The notes: generated by a model from the letters alone, not told the origin. Counted from the stretch's first letter, positions 1 through 8,979 are shown. The stretch is DNA of 64,000 nt from Nocardioides sp. REDSEA-S33_B3 (GCA_001627335.1 LUPK01000054.1:100886-164885); one strand, 5' to 3'. Translations and numbers: made by a program.

Positions 1-1923
1 TTCGCGGCCACGGAGCGGATCGAGGCACCCGCCGGCGGCCCCGGTCGCGGCCCGATGGGTGGCGGCATGGTGGGGCAGAAGGCGATGAGCTTCGGCCCCT
101 CGGCCCGGCGGTTGGTCGGCCGGATGCGCCCCGAGCGCGCCCTGGCCACGCTCGTGGTCGCCCTGGTGGTGGTCTCGGTGCTGCTGATGTCGATCGGGCC
201 CCGGCTGCTCGGTCACGCCACCGACCTGGTCTTCCGCGGGTTCGTCGGCTCGCGCACGCCGGTCGGCACGCCCGACGACCAGCTGCCCGAGGCCGTCCAG
301 GGCCAGGGTGTCGTGCCCGGCCAGGGCGTCGACTTCGGCGCGGTCGGCGAGTGGCTGCTGCTGGTCCTCGCGGTGTACGCCGCCGCGTCGGCGCTCTCGT
401 GGCTGGCGGGCTTCGTCCTCAACGGGGTCGTCCAGCGCACCGTGCGCCGGATGCGCTCGGACGTCGAGGACAAGATCCACCGGTTGCCGCTGGGCTACTT
501 CGACCGCTCCCCGCGCGGAGAGCTGCTGAGCCGGGTCACCAACGACATCGACAACATCAGCCAGACCCTCCAGCAGACGATGAGCCAGCTGCTCCAGTCG
601 CTGCTCACCGTGCTGGCGGTGCTGGCGATGATGATCTGGATCAGCCCGCTGCTCGCCCTGGTCGCGGTGCTCAGCGTCCCGGTCTCGCTGATGGCGACCC
701 GCGCGATCATGAAGCGGTCGCAGGGCCAGTTCGTCGCGCAGTGGCGCACGACCGGTCGGCTCAACGCCCACATCGAGGAGGCGTTCTCCGGTCACGCGCT
801 GGTGAAGGTCTACGGCCGCACCGACGAGGTCGAGCGCACCTTCGCCGAGCACAACGACGCGCTCTACGACGTGTCGTTCAAGGCGCAGTTCATCAGCGGC
901 CTGGTGATGCCGACGATGATGTTCATCGGCAACCTCAACTACGTCGTGGTCGCGGTCGTGGGTGCCCTGCGGATCTCCTCGGGGGCGGTGACGCTCGGTG
1001 AGGTGCAGGCCTTCGTGCAGTACACCCGCCAGTTCACCCAGCCGCTGACCACCGTCGCGTCGATGGCCAACCTGCTGCAGTCGGGTGTCGCCTCCGCCGA
1101 GCGGGTCTTCGAGCTGCTCGACGCCGACGAGGAGCCGATGGCCGAGGTGCCCGTCGCCTCCCGCGCCGGTGCCGGGGTGACCCGGGGCGAGGTGGCCTTC
1201 GAGCACGTGTCCTTCTCCTACGATCCGACACGGCCGCTCATCGAGGACCTCTCGCTGGTGGCCAGCCCCGGCCAGACCGTGGCGATCGTCGGGCCGACCG
1301 GCGCCGGCAAGACCACGCTGGTCAACCTGGTGATGCGCTTCTACGACGTGGATGCCGGCCGCATCCTGCTCGACGGGGTCGACACCGCGACCCTGAGCCG
1401 GCAGGAGCTGCGTGCGCAGGTCGGCATGGTGCTGCAGGACACCTGGCTCTTCGAGGGCACCATCCGCGACAACATCGCCTACGGCCGGCCCGACGCGACC
1501 GACGAGCAGGTGCTGGAGGCCGCGCGTGCGACGTACGTCGACCGGTTCGTCCACTCGCTGCCCGACGGCTACGAGACGATCGTCGACGAGGACGGGGCGA
1601 ACCTATCGGCGGGGGAGCGTCAGCTGCTGACGATCGCCCGGGCGTTCCTCACCGACCCGGCGCTGCTGATCCTCGACGAGGCGACCTCCAGCGTCGACAC
1701 CCGCACCGAGCTGCTGCTGCAGCACGCGATGGCGGCGCTGCGCACCGACCGGACGTCGTTCGTCATCGCGCACCGGCTCTCCACGATCCGCGACGCCGAC
1801 CTGATCCTGGTGATGGAGGACGGCGCGATCGTCGAGCAGGGCACGCACGCCTCGCTGCTCGCCGCCGACGGCGCGTACGCCGCGCTCTACCGCTCCCAGT
1901 TCACCGCCGCGGCCGACGCCTGA
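1..1923 (+). CDS. ABC exporter, fused membrane and ATPase domains (5' end probably cut)
   Basis: Multidrug/lipid-type ABC half-transporter that would pump a substrate out through the membrane as a dimer. Counting from the Met codon at position 55, membrane helices fill residues 1-340 and the nucleotide-binding domain follows: Walker [10 protein letters not shown] near 412, signature LSAGE near 517 (a variant of LSGGQ), Walker [11 protein letters not shown] near 536, and the H-loop histidine in IAHRLS near 569. The frame is open from base 1 with GP-rich residues typical of the N-terminal tail of this family, so the true start probably lies outside the window. The substrate cannot be told. Such genes often pair with a second half-transporter just upstream, which is not visible here. 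Confidence 0.9.
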   Translation, partial: FAATERIEAPAGGPGRGPMGGGMVGQKAMSFGPSARRLVGRMRPERALATLVVALVVVSVLLMSIGPRLLGHATDLVFRGFVGSRTPVGTPDDQLPEAVQGQGVVPGQGVDFGAVGEWLLLVLAVYAAASALSWLAGFVLNGVVQRTVRRMRSDVEDKIHRLPLGYFDRSPRGELLSRVTNDIDNISQTLQQTMSQLLQSLLTVLAVLAMMIWISPLLALVAVLSVPVSLMATRAIMKRSQGQFVAQWRTTGRLNAHIEEAFSGHALVKVYGRTDEVERTFAEHNDALYDVSFKAQFISGLVMPTMMFIGNLNYVVVAVVGALRISSGAVTLGEVQAFVQYTRQFTQPLTTVASMANLLQSGVASAERVFELLDADEEPMAEVPVASRAGAGVTRGEVAFEHVSFSYDPTRPLIEDLSLVASPGQTVAIVGPTGAGKTTLVNLVMRFYDVDAGRILLDGVDTATLSRQELRAQVGMVLQDTWLFEGTIRDNIAYGRPDATDEQVLEAARATYVDRFVHSLPDGYETIVDEDGANLSAGERQLLTIARAFLTDPALLILDEATSSVDTRTELLLQHAMAALRTDRTSFVIAHRLSTIRDADLILVMEDGAIVEQGTHASLLAADGAYAALYRSQFTAAADA

Positions 1924-1934
1924 CCCTCCCCTCC

Positions 1935-2013
1935 ACGCCGGTTCGGCGTGTTGATACGCCGGTTCGGCGTGCGCTGTGGGTCGAGCCGGCGTGTTGATAC
2001 GCCGGTTCGGCGG
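1935..2013. repeat. GC-rich palindromic repeat cluster (31-bp family, copy 1)
   Basis: Two 15-bp palindromes ACGCCGGTTCGGCGT at 1935-1949 and 1956-1970 are separated by GTTGAT. A 31-bp unit at 1983-2013 starts GAGCCGGCGTGTTGATACG and continues into the same palindrome. The identical 31 bp recurs in the same orientation at 2959-2989. The arms GGCGT and ACGCC can pair. It fills the gap between the exporter and the HTH gene. Confidence 0.85.
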
Positions 2014-2041
2014 GTGGGAAGGGGCGTGCTGCTGTCGGTCC

Positions 2042-2245
2042 TCAGGGCTCGTGACGCAGCAGGTCCCCGGGTTGGCAGTCGAGGGCTTCGCAGAGTGCCT
2101 CGAGCGTGGAGAACCGCACGGCCTTCGCCCGGCCGTTCTTGAGCACGGCCAGGTTCGCGGGGCTGATGCCGACGGCCTCGGCCAGCGCCCCCACCGACAT
2201 CTTGCGGCGGGCGAGCATCACGTCGATGTCGACGACGATGGGCAT
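2042..2245 (-). CDS. Small Cro/CI-type HTH transcriptional regulator (YozG-like)
   Basis: A 67-residue single-domain DNA-binding protein. The HTH lies about residues 16-45 (SVGALAEAVGISPANLAVLK), and the tail CQPGDLLRHEP is typical of this family. Its start overlaps the stop of the DUF2975 gene by one base (TGATG), so the two are co-translated. DUF2975 membrane proteins and this short HTH are a common pair in Firmicutes and Actinobacteria. I infer that it represses its own operon through the inverted repeat at 2742-2758. What the pair senses is unknown. Confidence 0.88.
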   Translation of the reverse strand: MPIVVDIDVMLARRKMSVGALAEAVGISPANLAVLKNGRAKAVRFSTLEALCEALDCQPGDLLRHEP

Positions 2246-2712
2246 CAGATGACCTCCGCCAGCTCGGCTCGCATCTCGACCGCCTGCCTCAGCAGGGCGC
2301 GCATGACACGCACCACGAGGGCGGCGCCGAGGGCCAGGCCGCCCGCACCACCGATGAGCAGCACCATGCCCGGGGCGACCTCGTCGCCGGGCGCGGCGAC
2401 CGCGCCCAGCCAGAACAGCAGCAGCGCGCCGGTCGCCACCGCTGCGCTGATCACGTCGACGTAGCGGAAGGAGAGCGGCGAGAAGACCTCGTCGCGACCG
2501 ACCAGCGTGAGCAGTCGCCACGTGCACACCATCACCACCTGGATGGCGACGATGCCCAGGGCGATGATCGTGACCACCTGGAGACGGACGGGTGCCGGCG
2601 CGCCCTCCAGGTCCAGGTAGAGCAGGGGGACCAGCACGGCCTGGACGAACAGCGAGCCGGCGAGGCCCAGGGCCAGGATGATGCGGGTGGCGGTGACCGT
2701 GTGCGCGTGCAT
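2245..2712 (-). CDS. DUF2975 family membrane protein
   Basis: A 155-residue protein with four predicted membrane helices (about residues 10-32, 46-66, 88-108, 118-138) and few polar loops. It matches the DUF2975 pattern, including a central RDEVFSPLSFRYVDVISA-type segment. It starts at ATG with AGGAG 6 nt upstream and is followed directly by the small HTH gene in a TGATG overlap. The biochemical role of the family is not established. A sensory or accessory partner of the HTH is the usual guess, and the genes here are consistent with that. Confidence 0.85.
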   Translation of the reverse strand: MHAHTVTATRIILALGLAGSLFVQAVLVPLLYLDLEGAPAPVRLQVVTIIALGIVAIQVVMVCTWRLLTLVGRDEVFSPLSFRYVDVISAAVATGALLLFWLGAVAAPGDEVAPGMVLLIGGAGGLALGAALVVRVMRALLRQAVEMRAELAEVI

Positions 2713-2741
2713 GACAGCTCCTCTCGTCAGTCGAGAGGAAA

Positions 2742-2758
2742 CTATCGAAAAACGATAG
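2742..2758. promoter_or_regulatory. Operator-like inverted repeat before the DUF2975/HTH operon
   Basis: CTATCG-aaaaa-CGATAG is a perfect 6-bp inverted repeat with an A5 spacer, 30 bp upstream of the DUF2975 start codon on the minus strand. It is strikingly AT-rich for this genome. TATCG/CGATA palindromes are typical operators of this short HTH family, so autoregulation is likely. Confidence 0.65.
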
Positions 2759-2787
2759 GTTCGGCAACCTCCGGAGGCGGAGCCTGC

Positions 2788-2961
2788 TCAGGCGGCGTCG
2801 AGGTCCTGGGCGACGAGGGCGGCGATCGCGTCGACCGCCGCCTGGTCCTCGCCGGCGACCGCGACCGGCGCGAGGCCGTGCAGACGGGGGAGCAGGTCGG
2901 CGTAGAACGAGTCGGCCGCGCCGGGCGGCAGCAAGCCGGCCAGGACGATCCAGGAGGCGAG
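2788..2961 (-). pseudogene. Remnant resembling the middle of 1-phosphofructokinase
   Basis: This frame reads WIVLAGLLPPGAADSFYADL and then LPRLHGLAPVAVAGEDQ, ending at a TGA. The segment resembles the LAGSLPPGxxxxFYAxL stretch of PfkB-family 1-phosphofructokinases (FruK), normally near residue 125 of about 310. No start codon, substrate loop or catalytic GAGD motif is present. Homology stops at the 31-bp repeat copy at 2959-2989. I read it as a decayed gene fragment truncated at the repeat. The identification rests on about 30 residues recognised by eye. Confidence 0.4.
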
Positions 2962-2989
2962 CCGGCGTGTTGATACGCCGGTTCGGCGG
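2959..2989. repeat. 31-bp repeat, copy 2
   Basis: Identical to 1983-2013 in sequence and orientation. Together the two copies bracket the DUF2975/HTH operon and the fruK-like remnant, about 976 bp apart. Arms GGCGT and ACGCC flank GTTGAT. Confidence 0.85.
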
Positions 2990-3059
2990 GGAGGGGTGGG
3001 GGCGGGAGAAAAGTCCGTTGTGCGGGGGAGGACGCCGACCTACCGTGGAGGGACACGGG

Positions 3060-3200
3060 AAAGGAGGTGGTCCGAGACATGATTTCTCTACGGACGCGTG
3101 AGGTGGCTGCTCGCTAGCAGCGCTCCCTCGTAGGACGTCGCTGCCGGCAATCCAGGGCAGCCACCCGACCCCCAGGTGGTCCGGATCCGTCCGCCGGACC
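3060..3200 (+). other. Structured element around a 12-codon ORF
   Basis: A near-perfect ribosome site (AAAGGAGGT at 3060-3068) precedes the ORF at 3079-3117. Nested hairpins follow: GGTGGCTGC (3102-3110) pairs with GCAGCCACC (3157-3165), GCAGCG (3117-3122) with CGCTGC (3139-3144), and GGTCCGG (3178-3184) with CCGGACC (3194-3200). The outer stem overlaps the ORF, so translation could control folding as in an attenuator. Nothing obvious is controlled downstream on the plus strand, because the next genes are convergent. I have the impression of having seen this arrangement in other actinobacteria but cannot verify it. Confidence 0.5.
3079..3117 (+). CDS. 12-codon leader-type ORF (MISLRTREVAAR)
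   Basis: ATG to TAG encodes MISLRTREVAAR. The Shine-Dalgarno sequence at 3060-3068 is stronger than that of almost any gene in the window, about 10 nt before the ATG. The 3' third of the ORF forms one arm of the 9-bp stem at 3102-3165. Too short for a stable domain; a leader peptide or a very small conserved peptide are the options. Confidence 0.5.
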   Translation: MISLRTREVAAR

Positions 3201-3217
3201 CGCTCGTCAGGGCAGTC

Positions 3218-3490
3218 TCACTGCTCGGCGGGCACGCCTGGGGGTCGCTCCATCTCCAGGGTCGGGTCCTCGCCCCGGTCCACCCCCCGGTCCGCGGCCT
3301 GGCGTACCGGTGCCGGTGGCTCGCCGACCATCGCCGCGACGACCGAGAGCGCGACCCAGCAGATCCCGAGGGCGACCAGGTAGCGACTCATCGCCACCTC
3401 CATCGGCATCCCCCCGGTGAGCGCCTGGTACAGCGCGGGGGAGGCGCAGACGCCGGCAGCGCCGAGGACGAGCGGGGACAGCAGATTCAT
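3218..3490 (-). CDS. Small membrane protein at the end of the fliM-flhA operon, unknown function
   Basis: A 90-residue protein with two membrane helices (about residues 5-23 and 36-62) and a charged C-terminal tail rich in Pro, Asp and Arg (VDRGEDPTLEMERPPG). It begins 2 nt after the flhA stop and so belongs to the same transcript. I do not recognise the family. Position suggests an accessory to the flagellar export apparatus or motility, but nothing in the sequence proves it. It is the last gene before the convergent boundary at 3.2 kb. Confidence 0.7.
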   Translation of the reverse strand: MNLLSPLVLGAAGVCASPALYQALTGGMPMEVAMSRYLVALGICWVALSVVAAMVGEPPAPVRQAADRGVDRGEDPTLEMERPPGVPAEQ

Positions 3491-3492
3491 GG

Positions 3493-5610
3493 TCAGGCTC
3501 CCATCGCGACGCTGGACACGGGTGCGGGTGCGGGTGCAGAGGTGGGGGCGGCGGCCGGCTGCTCGCCGACCAGCACGGAGTTCCGCTCGCCGCCGACGAC
3601 GCCGACCGACCGCACCTGGGCGGTGCCGGACAGCTCGGGGTAGGCCAGGACGGCTAGCCGGTCGATGGCCGGGCGGACCAGCCGGCGCACGGCGGCACGC
3701 AGCTGCGGCGCGCACACCAGCACGGGGCGGATGTTGTGGTTCTCGGCCTGCACCAGGTGTTGGGCCAGCCCGCCGATGATGGTCTGGGCGGTCACCGGGT
3801 CGAGCACGAGCGTGGCGCCCTGCTCGCCGTGGCGCAGCGACTCCAGGAGCCGCTGCTCGAAGACCGGGTCGAAGCTGAGCACGTGCACGGTCCCGCCGGC
3901 GACGTACGGCGCCACCACGGCCGGGCCGAGGGCGGTGCGCGCGGCGTCGACGAGGGCGTCGACGTCCTTGGTCTGGGCCGCCTTCAGCGACAGCGCCTCG
4001 TAGATCCGGACCAGGTCGCGGATCGCGATGCCCTCCTCGAGCAGCTGCTGGAGCACCCGCTGGACCTCGCCGAGCGAGAGCAGGGTGGGCGTGAGCTCGT
4101 CGACCACGTTGGGGTGGGTGCGCTTGACGACGTCGGTGAGCAGGCGGACGTCCTCGCGACCCAGGAGCCGGGCGGCGTAGGTGGTGACGACCTGGGAGAG
4201 GTGGGTGGTGATGACCGCGGAGCGCTCCACGACGGTGGCGCCGGACAGCTCGGCCTGGGCCCGCAGCTCGGCGGGGATCCACTTGGCCTCGAGGCCGAAG
4301 ACCGGCTCCTTGGTGGCCTCGCCGGGCAAGGAGCCGAGGAAGTCGCCGATCGCCAGGATGGTGCCCGGGGGCGCCTCGCCACGGGCGACCTCGATGTCGA
4401 AGAGCTTGATGGCGTAGGTGCGGCTGGGCAGCTCGAGGTTGTCGCGCGTGCGGACCAGCGGGACGACGACGCCGAGGTCGCCGGCGATCTTGCGGCGCAG
4501 CGCCTTGACCCGCTGCAGCAGGTCGCCGCCGTGGGCCTGGTCGACCAGGTCGATCATGTCCGCGGCCAGCTCCAGGCCCAGCGGGTCCACCTGGATCTCC
4601 TCGGCGAGCTGCTCGGGGTGGTCGGCGGCGGGTAGCTCGGCGACCTCGTCGGTGGCCTCGACCGCGGCGGGCTCCTCGCGCCCGGCGCGGGCGGAGAGCA
4701 GGAGCATCACGCCGCCGACGACCAGGAAGGGGATCTTCGGCAGGCCGGGGATCAGGCACAGCGCCATCGCCCCGAAGCCGGCGATCTGGAGGGCGTTCTT
4801 GTTGCCGGTGATCTGCTTGACGATGTCGGAGCCCATGTCGGACTCCGCGGCGCTGCGGGTGACGACCAGGCCCGTGGCGACCGACAGCAGCAGCGCCGGG
4901 ATCTGGCTGACCAGGCCGTCGCCGACCGTCAGCAGCGAGTAGGTGGACACGGCGTCGCCGGGGGACATCCCGAGCTGGGCCAAGCCGATGGCCATGCCGC
5001 CGATGAGGTTGACGACCGTGATGAGGATGGCTGCGATCGCGTCGCCCTTGACGAACTTCGAGGCACCGTCCATCGCGCCGTAGAAGTCGGCCTCGGCGTG
5101 CACCTCCTGGCGACGGCGCCGTGCCTCGTCCTCGTCGATGAGCCCGGAGTTGAGGTCGGCGTCGATCGCCATCTGCTTGCCGGGCATGGCGTCGAGGGTG
5201 AAGCGGGCCCCGACCTCGGCCACGCGCTCGGCGCCCTTGGTGATGACGACGAACTGGATGATCAGCAGGATCACGAAGATGATCAGGCCGACGATCAGGG
5301 AGCCGCCGACAACGAAGTGCCCGAAGGTCTCGATCACCTTCCCGGCGTAGCCGTCCAGGAGCACCAGCCGGGTCGCGCTCACGTTGAGCGCCAGCCGGAA
5401 GAGCGTCATCACCAGCAGCACGGCCGGGAACGCGGCGAAGTCCAGGGGGCGCTCGACCGACATCGCGGTGAGCAGCACCAGCAGCGCGCCGGCGATGTTG
5501 GCCGCGATCAGCAGGTCGAGCACGACCGGCGGCAGCGGGACGACGAGCATCACGACGATCATGACGATCCCGACCGGGACGCCGATCTGGGTCAGTCGCT
5601 GGAGGGACAT
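3493..5610 (-). CDS. flhA: Flagellar biosynthesis protein FlhA
   Basis: The 705-residue export-gate protein of the flagellar type III secretion system. About eight membrane helices occupy residues 1-320, and the large cytoplasmic domain (about 360-690), which docks chaperone-substrate complexes, follows. The diagnostic cytoplasmic FHIPEP-family loop is present (KGAERVAEVGARFTLDAMPG and ADLNSG, with the RRRRxEVxxEADFYGAMDGA stretch). Length is normal for the family. It starts at ATG with GGAGG-like context, 76 nt downstream of flhB, and is followed by a small membrane gene. It should form the nonameric ring beneath FliPQR/FlhB. Confidence 0.97.
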   Translation of the reverse strand: MSLQRLTQIGVPVGIVMIVVMLVVPLPPVVLDLLIAANIAGALLVLLTAMSVERPLDFAAFPAVLLVMTLFRLALNVSATRLVLLDGYAGKVIETFGHFVVGGSLIVGLIIFVILLIIQFVVITKGAERVAEVGARFTLDAMPGKQMAIDADLNSGLIDEDEARRRRQEVHAEADFYGAMDGASKFVKGDAIAAILITVVNLIGGMAIGLAQLGMSPGDAVSTYSLLTVGDGLVSQIPALLLSVATGLVVTRSAAESDMGSDIVKQITGNKNALQIAGFGAMALCLIPGLPKIPFLVVGGVMLLLSARAGREEPAAVEATDEVAELPAADHPEQLAEEIQVDPLGLELAADMIDLVDQAHGGDLLQRVKALRRKIAGDLGVVVPLVRTRDNLELPSRTYAIKLFDIEVARGEAPPGTILAIGDFLGSLPGEATKEPVFGLEAKWIPAELRAQAELSGATVVERSAVITTHLSQVVTTYAARLLGREDVRLLTDVVKRTHPNVVDELTPTLLSLGEVQRVLQQLLEEGIAIRDLVRIYEALSLKAAQTKDVDALVDAARTALGPAVVAPYVAGGTVHVLSFDPVFEQRLLESLRHGEQGATLVLDPVTAQTIIGGLAQHLVQAENHNIRPVLVCAPQLRAAVRRLVRPAIDRLAVLAYPELSGTAQVRSVGVVGGERNSVLVGEQPAAAPTSAPAPAPVSSVAMGA

Positions 5611-5686
5611 GCGGGCCTTCCGGGGTCGTGGAGCTCACTCGACCAGCCGTCCTGGCTGCAGCGACGCCCTCCTGGCGTCGGGGGTC

Positions 5687-6865
5687 CTATCGACCGGCGG
5701 GCACGGCACCTGAGGGGTTCGGCCCGGCCGTCGCGCCGGCCGTGGGGGTCCGGCGGCGACGTGCCCCGGCGTGCGGCACGTCCGGCAGGGCGGCCTCGCC
5801 GCGCGGGGAGCGGTGGGTGCCGGCGTACGACCCACGCTGACGGCGGCTGATGACGAACGCGAGCACGTGCGCCACCGCGGCGAAGAGCTCGGTGGGGATC
5901 TCCATCCCGACCTCGGTGGAGCGGTGGAGGGCGCGGGCGAGCGGGACGTCCTGGACCAGGGGTACGCCGGCGTCGGTGGCCACCTCGCGGATCCGTGCCG
6001 CCACCACGCCGGCCCCGCGCGCCACGACGACCGGGGCGCCGCGCTCGGGCTGGTAGCGCAGGGCGACCGCGACGTGCGTGGGGTTGACCAGCACGACGTC
6101 GGACTCCATCACGTCGGCGATCATCCGGTTGCGGGCGTTGGCCAGCTGGCGCGAGCGGATCTGGCCCTTGAGCATCGGGTCGCCCTCGGCCTGCTTGTGC
6201 TCGTCCTTGACCTCCTGCTTGGTCATGTTCGTGGCCTTGGTGATGCGCCGCCGCGCCATGAGGTAGTCCAGGGCGCCCATCGCCACGCCCGCCAGCGCGA
6301 CGTTGCGCAGCATCGAGAAGGCGTGGTCGCTGCCGACCGAGATCGCCGCGGTCAGCGGGACGAGCCCGCCGATCATCGGGATCAGCGTGGAGACGGTCTG
6401 GTAGACCAGCCCGGTCACCAGCAGGGTCTTGATCAGCATCTTGGCCAGCTCCCACCAGGCCTGCGGACCGAACATCCGCTTGGCGCCCTTGAGCAGGCTG
6501 AGCTTGCCGAGGTCGGGCTTCATCATCTTCGAGGCGACGTAGAGACCGCCCTGGGCCAGCGTGATCGCGGTGCTGAGGACCAGCACCGTGCCGCCGAGGA
6601 CGACCAGGGTCAGGAACGCCGCCATGCCCGCGTCGCGGAACAGGGCCGAGGCCACCTCGACGCTGGGGTCCTCCAGCGCCCGCAGGCACCGGGTCATCAG
6701 CCCGGTGATCGAGTCGGCCTGGTAGCGCAGCGCCGGCGGCAGGGCCAGGGTGACCAGGAACAGGCTGATCCACCCGCCGAGCTCGGCGGTGCGGGCGACC
6801 TGTCCCTCCTTGCGCGACTCCTTGCGCTTCTTCGGGGTCGCCTTCTCGGTCTTCTCACCGGCCAC
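5687..6865 (-). CDS. flhB: Flagellar biosynthesis protein FlhB
   Basis: A 392-residue export-switch protein. Its N-terminus MAGEKTEKATPKKRKESRKE matches the family signature, followed by four membrane helices and a cytoplasmic domain. The autocleavage motif N261-P262-T263-H264 is intact (VVLVNPTHVAVAL), so self-processing and the hook-to-filament export switch should work. After the conserved core (to about residue 345) there is an extra tail rich in Arg, Pro and Ala that is not typical and may be disordered. It lies 15 nt after fliR in the fliM-flhA operon. Confidence 0.97.
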   Translation of the reverse strand: MAGEKTEKATPKKRKESRKEGQVARTAELGGWISLFLVTLALPPALRYQADSITGLMTRCLRALEDPSVEVASALFRDAGMAAFLTLVVLGGTVLVLSTAITLAQGGLYVASKMMKPDLGKLSLLKGAKRMFGPQAWWELAKMLIKTLLVTGLVYQTVSTLIPMIGGLVPLTAAISVGSDHAFSMLRNVALAGVAMGALDYLMARRRITKATNMTKQEVKDEHKQAEGDPMLKGQIRSRQLANARNRMIADVMESDVVLVNPTHVAVALRYQPERGAPVVVARGAGVVAARIREVATDAGVPLVQDVPLARALHRSTEVGMEIPTELFAAVAHVLAFVISRRQRGSYAGTHRSPRGEAALPDVPHAGARRRRTPTAGATAGPNPSGAVPAGR

Positions 6866-6880
6866 GGGTGCTCACCTGCC

Positions 6881-7645
6881 TCAGCCGCCCATCAGGGCGG
6901 CCATCGCCCGCATCGCGTGGTCGACGACCCGCTCGACGACCGTGATGAGCACCGGGAAGCTCAGGCCCACCAGGACCAGGGTCATCCCGATCTTGGCCGG
7001 GAACATCACGTTCAGGGCGTTGAGCTGGGGGGCGACCTTGGTCATCAGCGCAAGCCCGAGGTCGGAGACGAAGAGGACCGCGATCATCGGCAGCGCCACC
7101 TGCACCGAGATGACCACGAACAGGGTGAAGATCCGGGTGAGCAGCCCGGGGCCGTCGGTGACCTGCGGCATCTCGCCGACCGGCACCAGGTCGAAGGTGC
7201 GCAGCAGGCCGCCGATGACCAGCAGGTGCCCGCCGCTGGCGAAGAGCAGCATCGTGAACAGCCACTGGTGGAAGGTGCCGAAGACGGTGCTGCCCTGCTG
7301 GCCCAGCGGGTCGAAGCCCTGCGCGAGCGCGAAGCCGCCGAAGACGTCGACCAGGCTGCCGGCCGCCGCGACCGCCGCGAACATCAGCGAGGTGACGAAG
7401 CCCAGCGCGGCTCCGGTGGCCGCCTGGGTGACCACCGTGACGACCAGGCCGGGCAGGCTGGTCGGCACCTCCGCCTGCGCCAGCGACGGGGCGATGACCA
7501 GCGCCAGGCCGAGGCTGAGAATGACCTTGACCATCGTCGGCACCGCCCGCGTCGAGAACGGCGGCACGACCACCAGCCAGGCCACGATGCGCACCGAGGC
7601 CAGGAGGTAGGCCAGCAGCGGCTCGCCGGCGAGGGTGACGTACAC
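6881..7645 (-). CDS. fliR: Flagellar biosynthetic protein FliR
   Basis: A 254-residue, almost wholly hydrophobic protein of the export gate that assembles with FliP and FliQ in a helical pore. About six membrane helices. Typical FliR features are visible, such as FGGFALAQGFDPLGQQGSTVFG and the C-terminal FPAKIGMTLVLVGLSFP segment. I chose the GTG at 7645 (VYVTLAGEPLLAYLLASVRI) because it gives the family length; the frame stays open far upstream only because of GC bias. It follows fliQ by 23 nt. Confidence 0.95.
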   Translation of the reverse strand: MYVTLAGEPLLAYLLASVRIVAWLVVVPPFSTRAVPTMVKVILSLGLALVIAPSLAQAEVPTSLPGLVVTVVTQAATGAALGFVTSLMFAAVAAAGSLVDVFGGFALAQGFDPLGQQGSTVFGTFHQWLFTMLLFASGGHLLVIGGLLRTFDLVPVGEMPQVTDGPGLLTRIFTLFVVISVQVALPMIAVLFVSDLGLALMTKVAPQLNALNVMFPAKIGMTLVLVGLSFPVLITVVERVVDHAMRAMAALMGG

Positions 7646-7668
7646 GGGTCGGTTCCTGGGTGCGCGCG

Positions 7669-7938
7669 TCAGGCCAGCAGGCCGGGGATCATCGCGAACA
7701 GGTCCTGGGTGAAGTTGATGAGCGTCTGCAGCATCCAGTTGCCCGAGGCGACCAGGGCGGCGCCGACGGCGACCACCTTGGGCACGAACGCCAGGGTGAA
7801 CTCCTGGATCTGCGTCATCGACTGGAACAGCGACACCGTGAAGCCGACCGAGAGCGCCGTGAGGAGGATCGGCGCGGACAGCTTCAGCGCCACCTCCATG
7901 GTGAGGGTGGCGATCTCGATGACCGTGGTGTCGTTCAT
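7669..7938 (-). CDS. fliQ: Flagellar biosynthetic protein FliQ
   Basis: An 89-residue protein of two long membrane hairpin helices (about 16-38 and 51-73), the smallest part of the FliPQR export gate. The conserved central stretch SLFQSMTQIQEFTLAFVPK is clear. Family length is about 89, so the protein is complete. It starts at ATG with GGAGG (ccggaggacccc context) upstream and sits between fliP and fliR. Confidence 0.97.
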   Translation of the reverse strand: MNDTTVIEIATLTMEVALKLSAPILLTALSVGFTVSLFQSMTQIQEFTLAFVPKVVAVGAALVASGNWMLQTLINFTQDLFAMIPGLLA

Positions 7939-8022
7939 GGGGTCCTCCGGGGAGCCGGGGCCGACACGTCGTGGCGGGCCCGGATGGCTGGTCTGTCGGG
8001 GGCGCTGGCGGCCTCACGGCCG

Positions 8023-8979
8023 CTAGGCATAGCTCTGGACCAGACTCGTGATGATCAGCGCCCATCCGTCGACGAGGACGAAGAGCAGCAGCTTGAAGGG
8101 CAGCGACACCATCACCGGCGGCATCATCATCATGCCCAGCGCCATCAGCGCCCCGCTCACGACGATGTCGATGACCAGGAACGGGATGAAGATGATGAAG
8201 CCGATGATGAAGGCCTGCTTGAGTTCGCTGATGATGAACGCCGGCACCAGCGTCGACATCGGCACCTCGGCCCGGTTGGCCGGGAGGTCGCGACGCGCGA
8301 CGTTGGTCAGCAGGGCCAGCTCCTCGTCGCCGGTCTGGTCGAGCATGAACTCCCGCAGCGGCTCCACCCCCGACTCGTAGGCGGCCGCCGCGTTCTTCTG
8401 ACCGTCGAGGTAGGGCTGCAGGCCCTCGTCGTTCACCTGGCTCAGGACCGGCGCCATGATGAAGACGCTCAAGAACAACGCCAGTCCGGCGAGCACCTGG
8501 TTGGGCGGGGTCTGCTGCAGGCCCAGCGCGTTCCGGGTCAGGCCCAGCACCACCAGGATCTTGGTGAAGCTGGTGCAGGTCAGCAGGATCGCCGGGGCCA
8601 GCGAGAGCAGGGTCAGGGTCAGCAGGAGCGTCACCGACGAGCTCGGCTTGTCGGTGAGGCCCTCGACGTCGATGACGACGCTGTCGGCGCCGGTCTCGTC
8701 GGCACCCTGGTTGCCGCGGTTGCGACCGTTGCCGCCCTGGGTCTGCTCGGCGTCGGGTGCGGTGGGCTGCGGGGCTGCCTGGACCTGGGCCTGGACCTGG
8801 ACCTGGGCCTGGGCCTGGGCAGTCGCGAGGCCGGGGGCGGCAGCGGCCTGGCCGGTCGTCCCGACCGTCACCAGCAGCAGCGCCAGCGGCGCCAGCAGGG
8901 AGACCACCAGGGCGCGGACGAGGGTCGAGGGGGAGCCCGGGTGACGGCGGACGGTGCGGCTGCTGGTCATCGGGTTCAC
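8023..8979 (-). CDS. fliP: Flagellar biosynthetic protein FliP with long Gln/Ala insert
   Basis: The core export-gate membrane protein; residues from about 105 match the FliP family (LTLLSLAPAILLTCTSFTKI, later RRDLPANRAEVPMSTLVPAFIISELKQAF). The N-terminus has a signal peptide (about residues 22-48). Between it and the core lies a low-complexity spacer of about 55 residues, made of QAQVQ units and then an Asn/Arg/Gly run, encoded by imperfect 6-12 bp DNA repeats near 8770-8820. FliP is usually about 250 residues and here 318; the insert accounts for the difference and would be periplasmic or cleaved. It is followed by fliQ. Confidence 0.95.
   Translation of the reverse strand: MNPMTSSRTVRRHPGSPSTLVRALVVSLLAPLALLLVTVGTTGQAAAAPGLATAQAQAQVQVQAQVQAAPQPTAPDAEQTQGGNGRNRGNQGADETGADSVVIDVEGLTDKPSSSVTLLLTLTLLSLAPAILLTCTSFTKILVVLGLTRNALGLQQTPPNQVLAGLALFLSVFIMAPVLSQVNDEGLQPYLDGQKNAAAAYESGVEPLREFMLDQTGDEELALLTNVARRDLPANRAEVPMSTLVPAFIISELKQAFIIGFIIFIPFLVIDIVVSGALMALGMMMMPPVMVSLPFKLLLFVLVDGWALIITSLVQSYA

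Noticed and set aside
2742..3080. Open minus-strand frame of 112 codons
   Set aside because: Ser/Pro/Arg-only composition and it runs across the 31-bp repeat and the operator; the FruK-like signal is in a different frame.
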